The position numbers and the translations under genes were made by a program. Positions 32,206 through 39,748 of a stretch of DNA of 39,748 bases are shown here, piece by piece (the stretch's first letter is position 1; each line of letters begins with the position of its first letter). The notes under the pieces are model-generated. The model was not told the DNA's origin and made no database searches. It worked only from the letters and a program-made list of their open reading frames with translations. Source of the DNA: an uncultured Odoribacter sp. (GTDB lineage Bacteria; Bacteroidota; Bacteroidia; Bacteroidales; Marinifilaceae). The DNA lies in NCBI GenBank assembly GCA_905193145.1, contig CAJJNP010000007.1:1-39748 (forward strand), read 5' to 3'.

Positions 32206-32240
32206 GCCTGACAAGCCAGTTGGATACAGACTTATCAGGC
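32206..32240. terminator. Terminator between converging genes
   Basis: GCCTGACAAG (32206-32215) and CTTATCAGGC (32231-32240) pair with one C-A mismatch around a 15-base loop. A's precede it on the plus strand, giving T's on the minus strand, so it mainly fits the minus-strand gene but can serve both. Confidence 0.7.
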
Positions 32241-32249
32241 CATTTATAA

Positions 32250-32801
32250 TCAAGCGAGCAACATTCCGGCAGCCACGCCATCAGCAACCTCTGCTGAACG
32301 TAATTCACGCAATATTCCAAGTCCAAAAGGAACGGCGAATCCCGGTCCCTTACCGGTGATTACCCGCCCGTCTACAACGACTCCATCAGCCAATACATCC
32401 GCTTCCGGCAAGCATTGTTCAAAACCCGGATAGCTGGTCAATTTCAAACGACGCCCAGCCTTCAACTGACTGAACACCATTGCCGGAGCAGCACAAATCG
32501 CAGCGACATATCCTCCTGCCTCATAATGATTTTGCATCCATTCCATCAACGGTTTGCAATTTCCCAAATGCTCAGCTCCCGGCATTCCACCCGGAAAAAC
32601 AAGACATTCAGCCTTTGCTGAGAGCACCTCTTTCAAAAGAGTGTCAGCTTTCACAACAACTCCATGAGCACTGGTCACGTCCAGACTATCTGCAATCGCA
32701 ACCGTCAGTACTTCCACTCCACCACGGCGCAAAATATCCACTACTGCCAATGCTTCTATATCCTCAAATCCATCAGCTAAAAAAAGATACGTTTTATTCA
32801 T
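32250..32801 (-). CDS. DJ-1/PfpI family protein
   Basis: The 183-residue protein has the DJ-1 fold signatures: an early Glu in ADGFEDIEA (about 9-17), FPGGMPGAEHL (about 69-79) and the nucleophile-elbow cysteine in AAICAAPAMVF (about 100-110). This is the bacterial DJ-1/YajL subgroup, linked to oxidative-stress protection, chaperone or deglycase-like activity; the exact reaction in this group is debated. Length is typical (about 180-195). It follows the phoH-like gene by 24 bases in the same direction, and may be transcribed with it. It ends at a terminator shared with the converging hypothetical gene. Confidence 0.92.
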   Translation of the reverse strand: MNKTYLFLADGFEDIEALAVVDILRRGGVEVLTVAIADSLDVTSAHGVVVKADTLLKEVLSAKAECLVFPGGMPGAEHLGNCKPLMEWMQNHYEAGGYVAAICAAPAMVFSQLKAGRRLKLTSYPGFEQCLPEADVLADGVVVDGRVITGKGPGFAVPFGLGILRELRSAEVADGVAAGMLLA

Positions 32802-32825
32802 ATTCTATCTGTTAAATATATATAT

Positions 32826-34160
32826 TTACAATAAATCACTTGCCAAGTCGGCCAATTGGCTCCGCTCTCCTTTTTCAAGATGCACGTGAGCAAAAATATC
32901 CTGTCCCTCCATCTTGTCAATCAGATGAGACAAACCGTTGGATTTCTTATCCAGGTAGGGTGTATCAATTTGATCAATGTCGCCAGTAAAAACCATTTTA
33001 GTACCTTCACCCGCCCGAGTGATGATTGTCTTGATTTCATGTGGAGTCAGATTCTGAGCTTCATCGACAATGAAATAAACATCCGACAAACTTCTACCCC
33101 GGATATATGCCAATGCTGAAATCAACAACTTCTGATCCTTCTGCAAATCTTCTATCAATCGAGTTTCAGCACTATGCATGTTGAAACGGCGCTTGATAAA
33201 TCCCAAATTGTCAAAAAGCGGCTGCATATACGGATCGACCTTCGCATTGACATCTCCGGGAAGATAGCCCAGGTCCTTGCTGGAAAGTGCCACTATCGGA
33301 CGTGCAAGATAAATAAATTCATACTCCTTGTTCTGCTGGAGAGCTGCCGCCAAAGCCAATAATGTCTTACCCGTACCTGCCTTTCCGCTAACAGCCACCA
33401 ACTGCACATGAGGATTCATCAAAGCATCTACAGCAAAAGCCTGCTCTGCATTTTTAGGATAGATACCGAAAATATTCGGCTTTTCAATTTTACGTACCAC
33501 TTGCAAAAACGGATCATAGCAGGCGAGCACAGAAGCATTGCCATTACGCAATATATAATAGGAATTACCCTTCAAAGTCTGTCCCGGAAAAACCTTAGCG
33601 ACAGGCACACCATTGGTATTCTTGTAAATTTCATCAATCAAAGAAACATCAAAATCATCGATTTCACGAACGCTATGGTTGATGGCCAAATCCAGGTCAA
33701 TCACCTGATCGGTCTTATAATCCTCTGCTTCCAGACCCAGAGAACGCGCTTTCATACGCAAATTCATATCCTTGGTGACAAGAATCACCTTCTCTCCCTT
33801 CCGTTCGGCAGCCACAGCCTCGGTGACAGCCAGAATACGGTGGTCCGGAGTATCATCCTTGAAAGACTGCAGAATCTGATCGGACATCGGCACGCCCGGA
33901 CGAATCCACAATTTGCCATGCCCCTTACCCAGCGAAGCACCCTTATTAAAAAAATCCTTATCGGATATCTTATCCAGCTCACGCACAAACTCACGGGCGT
34001 GAAAATTAATCTGATCGTTCCCCTTTTTAAACTTATCCAATTCCTCCAATACAACTATCGGTATGATGATATCATTATCCTGAAAATTGTACACTGATTT
34101 GTAATCATGCAGAATCACGTTTGTATCCAGCACAAATGTCTTTTTACCCTTTGTTTTCAT
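32826..34160 (-). CDS. PIN-PhoH family ATPase
   Basis: From the ATG at 34160 the product has 444 residues. The N-terminal PIN nuclease domain starts TFVLDTNVILHDYKS with its acidic metal-binding Asp, and further acidic residues lie near DHRILAVTEAV and LVTKDMNLRMKA. The C-terminal PhoH ATPase has Walker A SGKAGTGKT (about 259-267) and Walker B YFIVDEAQNLTP, followed by TGDIDQID. PhoH2-type proteins couple RNA unwinding to ribonuclease activity. The frame is open to an ATG at 34196, but a promoter-like box (34186-34193) would put the transcript start after that codon, so 34160 is preferred. It is upstream of the DJ-1 family gene. Confidence 0.93.
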   Translation of the reverse strand: MKTKGKKTFVLDTNVILHDYKSVYNFQDNDIIIPIVVLEELDKFKKGNDQINFHAREFVRELDKISDKDFFNKGASLGKGHGKLWIRPGVPMSDQILQSFKDDTPDHRILAVTEAVAAERKGEKVILVTKDMNLRMKARSLGLEAEDYKTDQVIDLDLAINHSVREIDDFDVSLIDEIYKNTNGVPVAKVFPGQTLKGNSYYILRNGNASVLACYDPFLQVVRKIEKPNIFGIYPKNAEQAFAVDALMNPHVQLVAVSGKAGTGKTLLALAAALQQNKEYEFIYLARPIVALSSKDLGYLPGDVNAKVDPYMQPLFDNLGFIKRRFNMHSAETRLIEDLQKDQKLLISALAYIRGRSLSDVYFIVDEAQNLTPHEIKTIITRAGEGTKMVFTGDIDQIDTPYLDKKSNGLSHLIDKMEGQDIFAHVHLEKGERSQLADLASDLL

Positions 34161-34185
34161 GGCGAGATGTTTTTCATTAGTTAGG

Positions 34186-34193
34186 GCAAGATA
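34186..34193 (-). promoter_or_regulatory. Putative -7 box of the phoH-like gene
   Basis: The minus strand reads TATCTTGC, two bases short of a perfect TAnnTTTG. It lies directly after the T-run of the lepB terminator. No clear -33 element is seen. It implies a leader of about 19 bases to the ATG at 34160. Confidence 0.35.
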
Positions 34194-34194
34194 C

Positions 34195-34220
34195 AAAAAA
34201 AAGTGGTAAAAACCACTTTT
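34195..34220 (-). terminator. Rho-independent terminator after lepB
   Basis: A 9-base perfect stem (34199-34207 with 34212-34220, loop of four) is followed on the minus strand by a run of eight T's. It starts immediately after the lepB stop codon. Confidence 0.9.
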
Positions 34221-35600
34221 CTAATGTATAAATCTAAACATGCGATTCCATCTTATCTTACCGAGGAAATTTTTGTCCTTATCGATTGAAAGCCAAATGA
34301 AGTAAGCTTTTCCCACGATGTGGTCTTCCGGAACAAACCCCCAATACCTGGAGTCTGCCGAACAATGGCGGTTGTCGCCCATCATCCAATAATAGTCCAT
34401 CTGCACGGTATAACTATCCGCAGGCTGTCCATTGATATAGATAACAGAATCCTTCACCTGCAGGTCGTTACCTTCATAGGCATGGATAATCCGTTCGTAG
34501 AGAGAGAGGGTCTTGAGATTCAATTCCAGTTTATCACCCTTTTTAGGAATATAGAGAGGACCGAAGTTATCCACGTTCCAAGGATAATTCAGCGTATCAA
34601 ACGGGAAAATATCAGTTTTTGGGGTAGTCTCTTCGAGAGGAGTAACCGATATGACATTAGGAAATTTCTTCAATTTTTCGACCATTTCAAGCGTCAGCGG
34701 CAACTCATAATATGACTCGTCACCAATCATATCATCAAAAGCGAGACCGATATCCTGCAATTTCAGTTTATTTAATCGGGAACCGTTGGTACGCACTTCA
34801 TAGACATATTGCAGTTTTTCCGGATTATCCGCCATTTCCCCATTTACATATAACTGGCGATGGCGCAACTCAATCTTATCCCCCGGCATACCGACACAAC
34901 GTTTGATGTAATTTTCCCGCTTGTCAACCGGACGAGAAATCACTTCAAAAGAGCTGTGTATATAATCACGGGCATTTTTTTCAGCCTCCGTCTGAGACAT
35001 TCCGGGATATTGGAAGCGGAATCCTTTAGCCGTTTCACGCAGTTGGGCATAATAATCCGGATTCTCCCTTCCCACAATCACAGTGTCACCCGCCGGGAAG
35101 TTGAAAACAACAATATCATCACGCTTCAATTTGGATGTTCCGGCAATACGCTTGTAAGGCCACTTAATCGCTTCAGAATAAGCTTTGGTACTAGCTGTAA
35201 AAGGCAAGGTATGGTGAGTAAAGGGCACAGACAACGGTGTATTCGGCAACTTCGGTCCATAGGCAACCTTGCTGACAAACAGATAGTCGCCTACCATCAT
35301 ACTCTTCTCCATGGAAGACGTCGGGATCGTATATGCCTCAAAAAAGAACATACGAATCAACGTTGCTGCTACGACAGCAAAGATAAGCGCATCTATCCAC
35401 TCAACCACCTTCGTCTGCTTTTCAACACCTTTTTTCTTCCAGAATGCCCAGTGTACCCGTTTGGTAATATAGATATCAAAAATTACAGGAACCAATATCA
35501 ACAGCCACCAACTGCCAATCCAATAAGCCCATAGCAGGTAGATGAATATAACAATCCCAAATTTCACCCATTTATTCGTCAGGATATCTCTCATAGTCAT
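34221..35600 (-). CDS. lepB: Signal peptidase I
   Basis: I start the gene at the ATG at 35600 (459 residues); a TTG at 35612 and an ATG at 35594 are alternatives. It has two N-terminal membrane segments (about 13-46) and another at about 69-86 just before the catalytic serine S96 in TIPTSSMEKSM. The general base is K233 in YIKRCVGMPGD, and the C-terminal box MMGDNRHCSADSRYWGFVPE is typical. It removes signal peptides from exported proteins at the outer face of the inner membrane. Its large insert between the Ser and Lys boxes and before the C-terminal box makes it longer than E. coli LepB (324), as is usual in Bacteroides. It begins 8 bases after the dapB stop. Confidence 0.94.
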   Translation of the reverse strand: MTMRDILTNKWVKFGIVIFIYLLWAYWIGSWWLLILVPVIFDIYITKRVHWAFWKKKGVEKQTKVVEWIDALIFAVVAATLIRMFFFEAYTIPTSSMEKSMMVGDYLFVSKVAYGPKLPNTPLSVPFTHHTLPFTASTKAYSEAIKWPYKRIAGTSKLKRDDIVVFNFPAGDTVIVGRENPDYYAQLRETAKGFRFQYPGMSQTEAEKNARDYIHSSFEVISRPVDKRENYIKRCVGMPGDKIELRHRQLYVNGEMADNPEKLQYVYEVRTNGSRLNKLKLQDIGLAFDDMIGDESYYELPLTLEMVEKLKKFPNVISVTPLEETTPKTDIFPFDTLNYPWNVDNFGPLYIPKKGDKLELNLKTLSLYERIIHAYEGNDLQVKDSVIYINGQPADSYTVQMDYYWMMGDNRHCSADSRYWGFVPEDHIVGKAYFIWLSIDKDKNFLGKIRWNRMFRFIH

Positions 35601-35608
35601 ACAATATT

Positions 35609-36343
35609 TCAAAATGATAATTTATCAGAAAGCAAATCGTCCATATTATAAAGTCCCTTTTTACCGACCATAAATTCGGCTGCCAATACAGCCCCTTGTG
35701 CAAAGCCCTCTCGAGAGAATGCCGAATGGCGGATTTCGATTTCATCAACGGCCGATTTGTATGTCACACCATGAATACCGGGCACTTCCCCGATACGTTT
35801 GGCTGTTACAGGTACGGTATCCGGCTCCATCGGCATGCCTTCATCCAACTTCCATGAATGATAGGCTGTCAGATTATCAAGGATACCTTCTGCCAAGGTG
35901 ATTGCAGTGCCGCTGGGAGCATCCATTTTATGGATATGGTGAGTTTCTTCTATAAAGACGCGGTAATCACTGAACCCGTTCATCATTTTAGCCAAATACT
36001 TATTCAAGCGAAAAAAGATATTCACCCCGATACTAAAATTGGAAGCATAAAAGAATCCACCATTCTTCTCCTTCACACATTTCTTTACTTCCTCCCACTG
36101 TTCCAACCACCCTGTAGTGCCGGATACCACCGGAACCCCACATTCCATACACCATTTATAATTATCTACTGCCACATCGGGCATCGTAAATTCGATGGCA
36201 ACATCTGCCTGTTTCAGTTTTTCAGAAATAAAATCTTCCCTATTTTTATCATCTACAGTCAAAATAATTTCATGTCCCCTCTCCTGCGCAATACGCTCAA
36301 TCATCTTTCCCATTTTGCCGTAGCCCAATAAAGCTATTTTCAT
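35609..36343 (-). CDS. dapB: 4-hydroxy-tetrahydrodipicolinate reductase
   Basis: From the ATG at 36343 the protein has 244 residues, starting MKIALLGYGKMGKMIE with the NAD(P)H-binding GxGxMG-like motif. The active-site region EETHHIHKMDAPSGTA (about 134-149) provides the conserved His-His and Lys and the SGTA substrate loop. It reduces hydroxy-tetrahydrodipicolinate to tetrahydrodipicolinate in the diaminopimelate/lysine pathway, feeding peptidoglycan. It is shorter than E. coli DapB (273), as is usual in Bacteroidota. The frame extends to another ATG at 36352, only about 8 bases after the predicted transcript start, so 36343 is preferred. lepB follows. Confidence 0.95.
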   Translation of the reverse strand: MKIALLGYGKMGKMIERIAQERGHEIILTVDDKNREDFISEKLKQADVAIEFTMPDVAVDNYKWCMECGVPVVSGTTGWLEQWEEVKKCVKEKNGGFFYASNFSIGVNIFFRLNKYLAKMMNGFSDYRVFIEETHHIHKMDAPSGTAITLAEGILDNLTAYHSWKLDEGMPMEPDTVPVTAKRIGEVPGIHGVTYKSAVDEIEIRHSAFSREGFAQGAVLAAEFMVGKKGLYNMDDLLSDKLSF

Positions 36344-36366
36344 ATGATACATCTATTAAGTTATTG

Positions 36367-36374
36367 CAAAGTTA
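36367..36374 (-). promoter_or_regulatory. Putative -7 box of the dapB-lepB promoter
   Basis: The minus strand reads TAACTTTG, an exact TAnnTTTG match. The nearest TTTG upstream (36386-36389) is only 11 bases away, closer than usual, so the -33 element is uncertain. Confidence 0.6.
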
Positions 36375-36410
36375 ATACTTATTCCCAAACTAGCGCAATA
36401 GATGATACAG

Positions 36411-36435
36411 AAAAAGGCTGCTTCTCAGCAGCCTT
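36411..36435 (-). terminator. Rho-independent terminator after rplT
   Basis: On the minus strand AAGGCTGC (36435-36428) pairs with GCAGCCTT (36421-36414) around a six-base loop and continues into T's to 36411. It closes the thrS-infC-rpmI-rplT operon. Confidence 0.9.
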
Positions 36436-36457
36436 CTCTCAGGATATTTTTCAATAA

Positions 36458-36814
36458 TTACTTCGCAAATTCTTTAGCTTTTGCAACTACAGCTTTGAAA
36501 GCTTCCGGATGATTCATTGCTAAATCAGCCAAAACTTTACGGTTCATGTCAACATCAGCTTTATGAATCAGACCCATAAATTTAGAGTAAGACAACCCTT
36601 CCAATCTGACAGCAGCATTAATTCTCTGAATCCACAATGCTCTGAATTCTGATTTCTTTTTACGTCTGTCACGGAACGCATATGTCAAACCTTTTTCATA
36701 TGTGTTTTTGGCAACCGTCCAAACATTTTTTCTTGCACCAAAGTTACCTTTGGTTTGTTTCAAAACCTTTTTTCTACGTGCTCTTGAAGCAACGGCATTT
36801 TTAGCTCTTGGCAT
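36458..36814 (-). CDS. rplT: 50S ribosomal protein L20
   Basis: The 118-residue basic protein starts [19 protein letters not shown] and contains the L20 signature [20 protein letters not shown] (about 48-67). It binds 23S rRNA early in large-subunit assembly. It is the last gene of the infC-rpmI-rplT cluster, 87 bases after rpmI, and is followed by a strong terminator. L20 is known to repress its own operon in other bacteria; I see no obvious copy of such a binding site in the gap, but a structured leader may lie elsewhere. Confidence 0.98.
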   Translation of the reverse strand: MPRAKNAVASRARRKKVLKQTKGNFGARKNVWTVAKNTYEKGLTYAFRDRRKKKSEFRALWIQRINAAVRLEGLSYSKFMGLIHKADVDMNRKVLADLAMNHPEAFKAVVAKAKEFAK

Positions 36815-36901
36815 AATCTTTAATTTTTTGAATGTCAGCGTTTCCTCTTCTGGAAAACTTACGGCATGACACCCAGGTTAATAAACTAGTTTCTTTAATT
36901 C

Positions 36902-37096
36902 TTACATTACAAGCATCTTGCGAACAGACTCCAAGTTGTGTCCGTCAACAACAGTTGCATGAGTAAGATTTCTTTTTTGTTTTGTTGTTTTCTTAGTCAA
37001 AATGTGACTTTTGAAAGCGTGTTTTCTTTTGATCTTTCCAGTAGCAGTAAGAGTAAATCTCTTTTTAGCGCTACTTACTGTCTTCATCTTTGGCAT
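36902..37096 (-). CDS. rpmI: 50S ribosomal protein L35
   Basis: The 64-residue, very basic protein begins [20 protein letters not shown] and has the L35 core [20 protein letters not shown]. Length is normal for L35. It lies 90 bases after infC and 87 bases before rplT, the standard order in most bacteria. Confidence 0.97.
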   Translation of the reverse strand: MPKMKTVSSAKKRFTLTATGKIKRKHAFKSHILTKKTTKQKRNLTHATVVDGHNLESVRKMLVM

Positions 37097-37186
37097 CTTC
37101 TCTTAATTTTAAAGTGTTTCAGAAAAATATAATTATCCGGTTCTCACCGATATCCTGCGAATTCACCGACTGTATATTCCGGCGGC

Positions 37187-37741
37187 CTACTGTTTTTTAG
37201 GCGCCAAAACAACAATCATTTTCTTTCCTTCTAATTTCGGAGCTGCCTCTACTTTGCCATAATCTTCCAATTCTGCAATAAATCGAGACAGAATATTATC
37301 ACCTTGGTCTTTGAACAAGATAGAACGCCCTTTGAAGAACACGTATGCTCTTACTTTAGCTCCTTCCTGCAAAAATTCCTTTGCATGTTTCAATTTAAAA
37401 TTGAAATCATGATCGTCGGTCTGAGGTCCGAAACGAATCTCCTTGATAACGACCTTGACACTCTTGGCTTTAATCTCTTTCTGTTTCTTCTTCAGTTGAT
37501 ACAGAAATTTACTATAATCAATGATACGGCAAACTGGCGGTTCGGCATTTGGAGAAATCTCCACCAAATCCAGCCCTGCGGCATCTGCCATTGCCAAGGC
37601 TTCACGTAAAGGGTAAACACCCGTTTCGATATTTTCTCCCACAACTCTTACCTGAGCTGCACGGATTGACTCATTGATTCTGTGCTGAGGTTCTTTACTA
37701 ACCTGATTTCTTGAGCCTCTGACTTCCATTCTTTGTGCTAT
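37187..37741 (-). CDS. infC: Translation initiation factor IF-3, probable AUA start
   Basis: The protein has an N-terminal domain with [25 protein letters not shown] and a C-terminal domain with [26 protein letters not shown], the IF-3 signature. IF-3 keeps 30S subunits free and checks start codons. The first ATG is at 37729. However, a perfect AAGGAGG Shine-Dalgarno lies just upstream of an in-frame ATA at 37741-37739 with 7 bases between, followed by codons for A, Q and R and then the ATG. An in-frame TAA lies a few codons earlier. Non-AUG starts on infC are known from E. coli (AUU), where they allow self-repression by IF-3. I therefore extend the gene by four codons to 184 residues. The conservative start would give 180. 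Confidence 0.93.
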   Translation of the reverse strand: MAQRMEVRGSRNQVSKEPQHRINESIRAAQVRVVGENIETGVYPLREALAMADAAGLDLVEISPNAEPPVCRIIDYSKFLYQLKKKQKEIKAKSVKVVIKEIRFGPQTDDHDFNFKLKHAKEFLQEGAKVRAYVFFKGRSILFKDQGDNILSRFIAELEDYGKVEAAPKLEGKKMIVVLAPKKQ

Positions 37742-37745
37742 ATTA

Positions 37746-37755
37746 AATCCTCCTT
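37746..37755 (-). promoter_or_regulatory. Strong Shine-Dalgarno before infC
   Basis: The minus strand has AAGGAGG ending 7 bases before an in-frame ATA and 19 before the ATG. Bacteroidota genes mostly lack such sites, so its placement supports the ATA start. Confidence 0.65.
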
Positions 37756-37763
37756 ATATTAGT

Positions 37764-39719
37764 TTATTTATAACTGTAAATGGTCTCTAACTGACTATTT
37801 ACCTCATTATTTATCTTTTCAATAAATTCTTCAACGGACATTGTACCCATGTCTCCTTGTCCCTGACGACGTACAGAAACAGTGTTGTTATTCATCTCAT
37901 TTTCACCGACAATCAGGAGATACGGGATTTTTTTCAACTCATTGTCACGTATCTTACGCCCAATCTTTTCGTTACGGTCGTCTAAAACGGTGCGAATATC
38001 GGAATTATTTAATAAATCCGAAAGTTTTTGAGCATAATCGTTGAATTTTTCGCTAATCGGCATAACTACCACCTGATCAGGAGCCAACCACAACGGGAAT
38101 TTTCCGCCTGTATGCTCTATCAACACTGCCACGAAACGCTCCATACTACCAAACGGCGCACGGTGAATCATTACAGGGCGGTGTTTCATATTATCGGCAC
38201 CGGTATACTCCAAATCGAAACGTTCCGGCAAATTATAGTCAACCTGGATCGTACCCAACTGCCATTTACGTCCGATAGCATCCTTCACCATAAAGTCAAG
38301 TTTCGGGCCATAGAAAGCAGCTTCACCCAATTCAACTGTAGTTTTCAATCCCTTCTCATTGGCAGCCTCAATAATAGCCTGCTCTGCCTTCTCCCAATTC
38401 TCATCTGTACCGATATACTTCTCACGATTATTCGGATCGCGTAAAGAAATCTGTGCCGTAAAGTTTTCAAAGTTAAGCGCATTGAAAATGATAAAAATAA
38501 TATCCATCACCTTCTTAAACTCATCCTTCAACTGATCGGGAGTACAGAAAATATGCGCATCATCCTGGGTAAATCCACGTACACGAGTCAAGCCATGCAA
38601 TTCACCACTCTGCTCGTAACGATAAACGGTACCGAATTCAGCAAAGCGCAATGGCAGATCTTTATAAGAACGCGGTTTGAATTTATAAATCTCACAATGG
38701 TGAGGACAGTTCATCGGTTTCAGCATAAACTCTTCACCTTCCTGCGGAGTAGTAATCACCTGAAAACTGTCTTTTCCATATTTCTGATAGTGGCCTGAAG
38801 TCTTATACAAATTAACATTACCGATATGCGGAGTCATCACCTGCTGATAACCATACTCCTTCTGTACTTTACGCAAGAAAGACTCAAGACGGTCGCGCAG
38901 CATAGCACCTTTCGGCAACCACAAAGGCAGACCTGCACCTACAGACTGAGAGAACGTAAACAACTCCATTTCCTTACCGATTTTACGGTGGTCGCGCTGT
39001 TTAGCCTCTTCCATCATCACCAACCATTCATCCAACATTTTCTGTTTCGGGAAAGTGATACCGTATATACGGGTCAACATCTTATTATGTTCGTCACCAC
39101 GCCAGTAAGCTCCTGCAAGACTAGTCAATTTAATAGCCTTGATATAAGAAGTATCCGGCAAATGCGGGCCACGACACAAGTCAGTAAAAGAACCTTGACG
39201 ATAGTAAGTAATCTTACCATCTTCGAGGTCATTAATCAATTCAACCTTATATGTTTCGTTCAATGCATTGAAGTGGTCGAGTGCCTCCTGTTTGCTCACA
39301 TCGATGCGACAGAATTCCTCTTTCTGACGAGCTAATTCAAGCATTTTCTTTTCAATGGCAGCCAAGTCTTTATCTGTCAACACAACACCTTCACCCGGCT
39401 CAATATCATAGTAGAAACCATTATCGATAGCAGGTCCGATACCGAATTTTGTACCGGGATACAACTGCTGCAATGCTTCAGCCATCAAATGGGCAGATGA
39501 ATGCCAGAAAGCATGTTTTCCTTCTTCGTCATCCCATGTATACAACTTAATTTCAGCATCTTCTGTAATAGGACGAATCAAATCCCATGTTTCGCCATTT
39601 ACAGAAATTGACAACACTTCCTTAGCCAACTTCGGACTAATCGATTTTGCAATATCAAGACCGGTTACTCCCGACTCGAATTCCCTTGCATTTCCATCTG
39701 GAAATTTAATCTTTATCAT
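37764..39719 (-). CDS. thrS: Threonyl-tRNA synthetase
   Basis: From the ATG at 39719 the enzyme has 651 residues; a TTG at 39725 would add two. The TGS domain ([15 protein letters not shown]) spans about 1-60. The editing domain follows with the [11 protein letters not shown] motif (about 73-83) and [10 protein letters not shown]. The class II core contains [14 protein letters not shown] with the zinc-binding Cys, and [26 protein letters not shown] (motif 2). The C-terminal anticodon-binding domain starts near [13 protein letters not shown]. It charges tRNA-Thr and edits mischarged Ser-tRNA. It lies upstream of infC with a 22-base gap to its AUA start, as in E. coli. Its own promoter and any leader regulation are beyond the window edge. 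Confidence 0.98.
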   Translation of the reverse strand: MIKIKFPDGNAREFESGVTGLDIAKSISPKLAKEVLSISVNGETWDLIRPITEDAEIKLYTWDDEEGKHAFWHSSAHLMAEALQQLYPGTKFGIGPAIDNGFYYDIEPGEGVVLTDKDLAAIEKKMLELARQKEEFCRIDVSKQEALDHFNALNETYKVELINDLEDGKITYYRQGSFTDLCRGPHLPDTSYIKAIKLTSLAGAYWRGDEHNKMLTRIYGITFPKQKMLDEWLVMMEEAKQRDHRKIGKEMELFTFSQSVGAGLPLWLPKGAMLRDRLESFLRKVQKEYGYQQVMTPHIGNVNLYKTSGHYQKYGKDSFQVITTPQEGEEFMLKPMNCPHHCEIYKFKPRSYKDLPLRFAEFGTVYRYEQSGELHGLTRVRGFTQDDAHIFCTPDQLKDEFKKVMDIIFIIFNALNFENFTAQISLRDPNNREKYIGTDENWEKAEQAIIEAANEKGLKTTVELGEAAFYGPKLDFMVKDAIGRKWQLGTIQVDYNLPERFDLEYTGADNMKHRPVMIHRAPFGSMERFVAVLIEHTGGKFPLWLAPDQVVVMPISEKFNDYAQKLSDLLNNSDIRTVLDDRNEKIGRKIRDNELKKIPYLLIVGENEMNNNTVSVRRQGQGDMGTMSVEEFIEKINNEVNSQLETIYSYK

Positions 39720-39748
39720 AATCAATCTATTTAAACACTACGCTACGT

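Noticed and set aside
37186..37187. L20-binding autoregulatory leader in the infC-rpmI-rplT gaps
   Set aside because: The 90- and 87-base gaps show no clear structure by eye, and the thrS upstream region is outside the window.

Overview
This window looks like a chromosomal segment of a gut-type Bacteroidales, most probably the genus Bacteroides. The evidence is: (i) many gene starts preceded by the Bacteroidota promoter form, a -7 box TAnnTTTG with TTTG about 19-21 bases upstream; (ii) a capsule operon headed by an UpxY-type NusG-like antiterminator; (iii) DUF6266-like and RteC-like genes; (iv) Bacteroides-style gene orders such as tgt-lptG-rluB and dapB-lepB. No rRNA or tRNA gene, CRISPR array or complete insertion sequence was recognised.

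Bases 1-10,576 (minus strand) are a capsular/exopolysaccharide locus read right to left: upxY antiterminator, wza export lipoprotein, wzc tyrosine autokinase, a PHP-type phosphatase, an Rpn/PD-(D/E)XK gene with an adjacent remnant of a Panacea-type gene, then AT-rich wzx flippase, wzy polymerase, ugd, and a glycosyltransferase cut by the window edge. Bases 10,577-13,903 (plus strand) hold a divergent module starting beside the capsule promoter: an RteC-like gene with a probable frameshift, an N-acetylmuramoyl-L-alanine amidase and two DUF6266-like genes.

Bases 13,927-18,173 (minus) are tgt, an LptF/LptG permease, rluB and a wzz-like chain-length gene in one apparent operon. Bases 18,339-26,601 (plus) hold a dipeptidyl peptidase IV, a PepD dipeptidase, an acyl-CoA synthetase and a large transglutaminase-like lipoprotein, mostly as separate units with clear terminators.

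Bases 26,645-31,641 (plus) are the most intriguing block. A five-gene redox operon encodes HdrC-, HdrB- and short HdrA-like proteins, a two-cluster ferredoxin-like protein and a cytochrome-b/HdrD fusion. It resembles a mixture of Hdr, Qmo and DsrMK parts in an organism not expected to contain coenzyme M/B, so the substrate is unknown; a menaquinone-linked thiol/disulfide or flavin-coupled reaction is an inference. A hypothetical gene follows.

Bases 32,206-39,719 (minus) are housekeeping: a DJ-1 family protein, PIN-PhoH, signal peptidase I, dapB, and thrS-infC-rpmI-rplT. The infC gene appears to use a rare AUA start behind a perfect Shine-Dalgarno, and Tgt lacks its three zinc cysteines.
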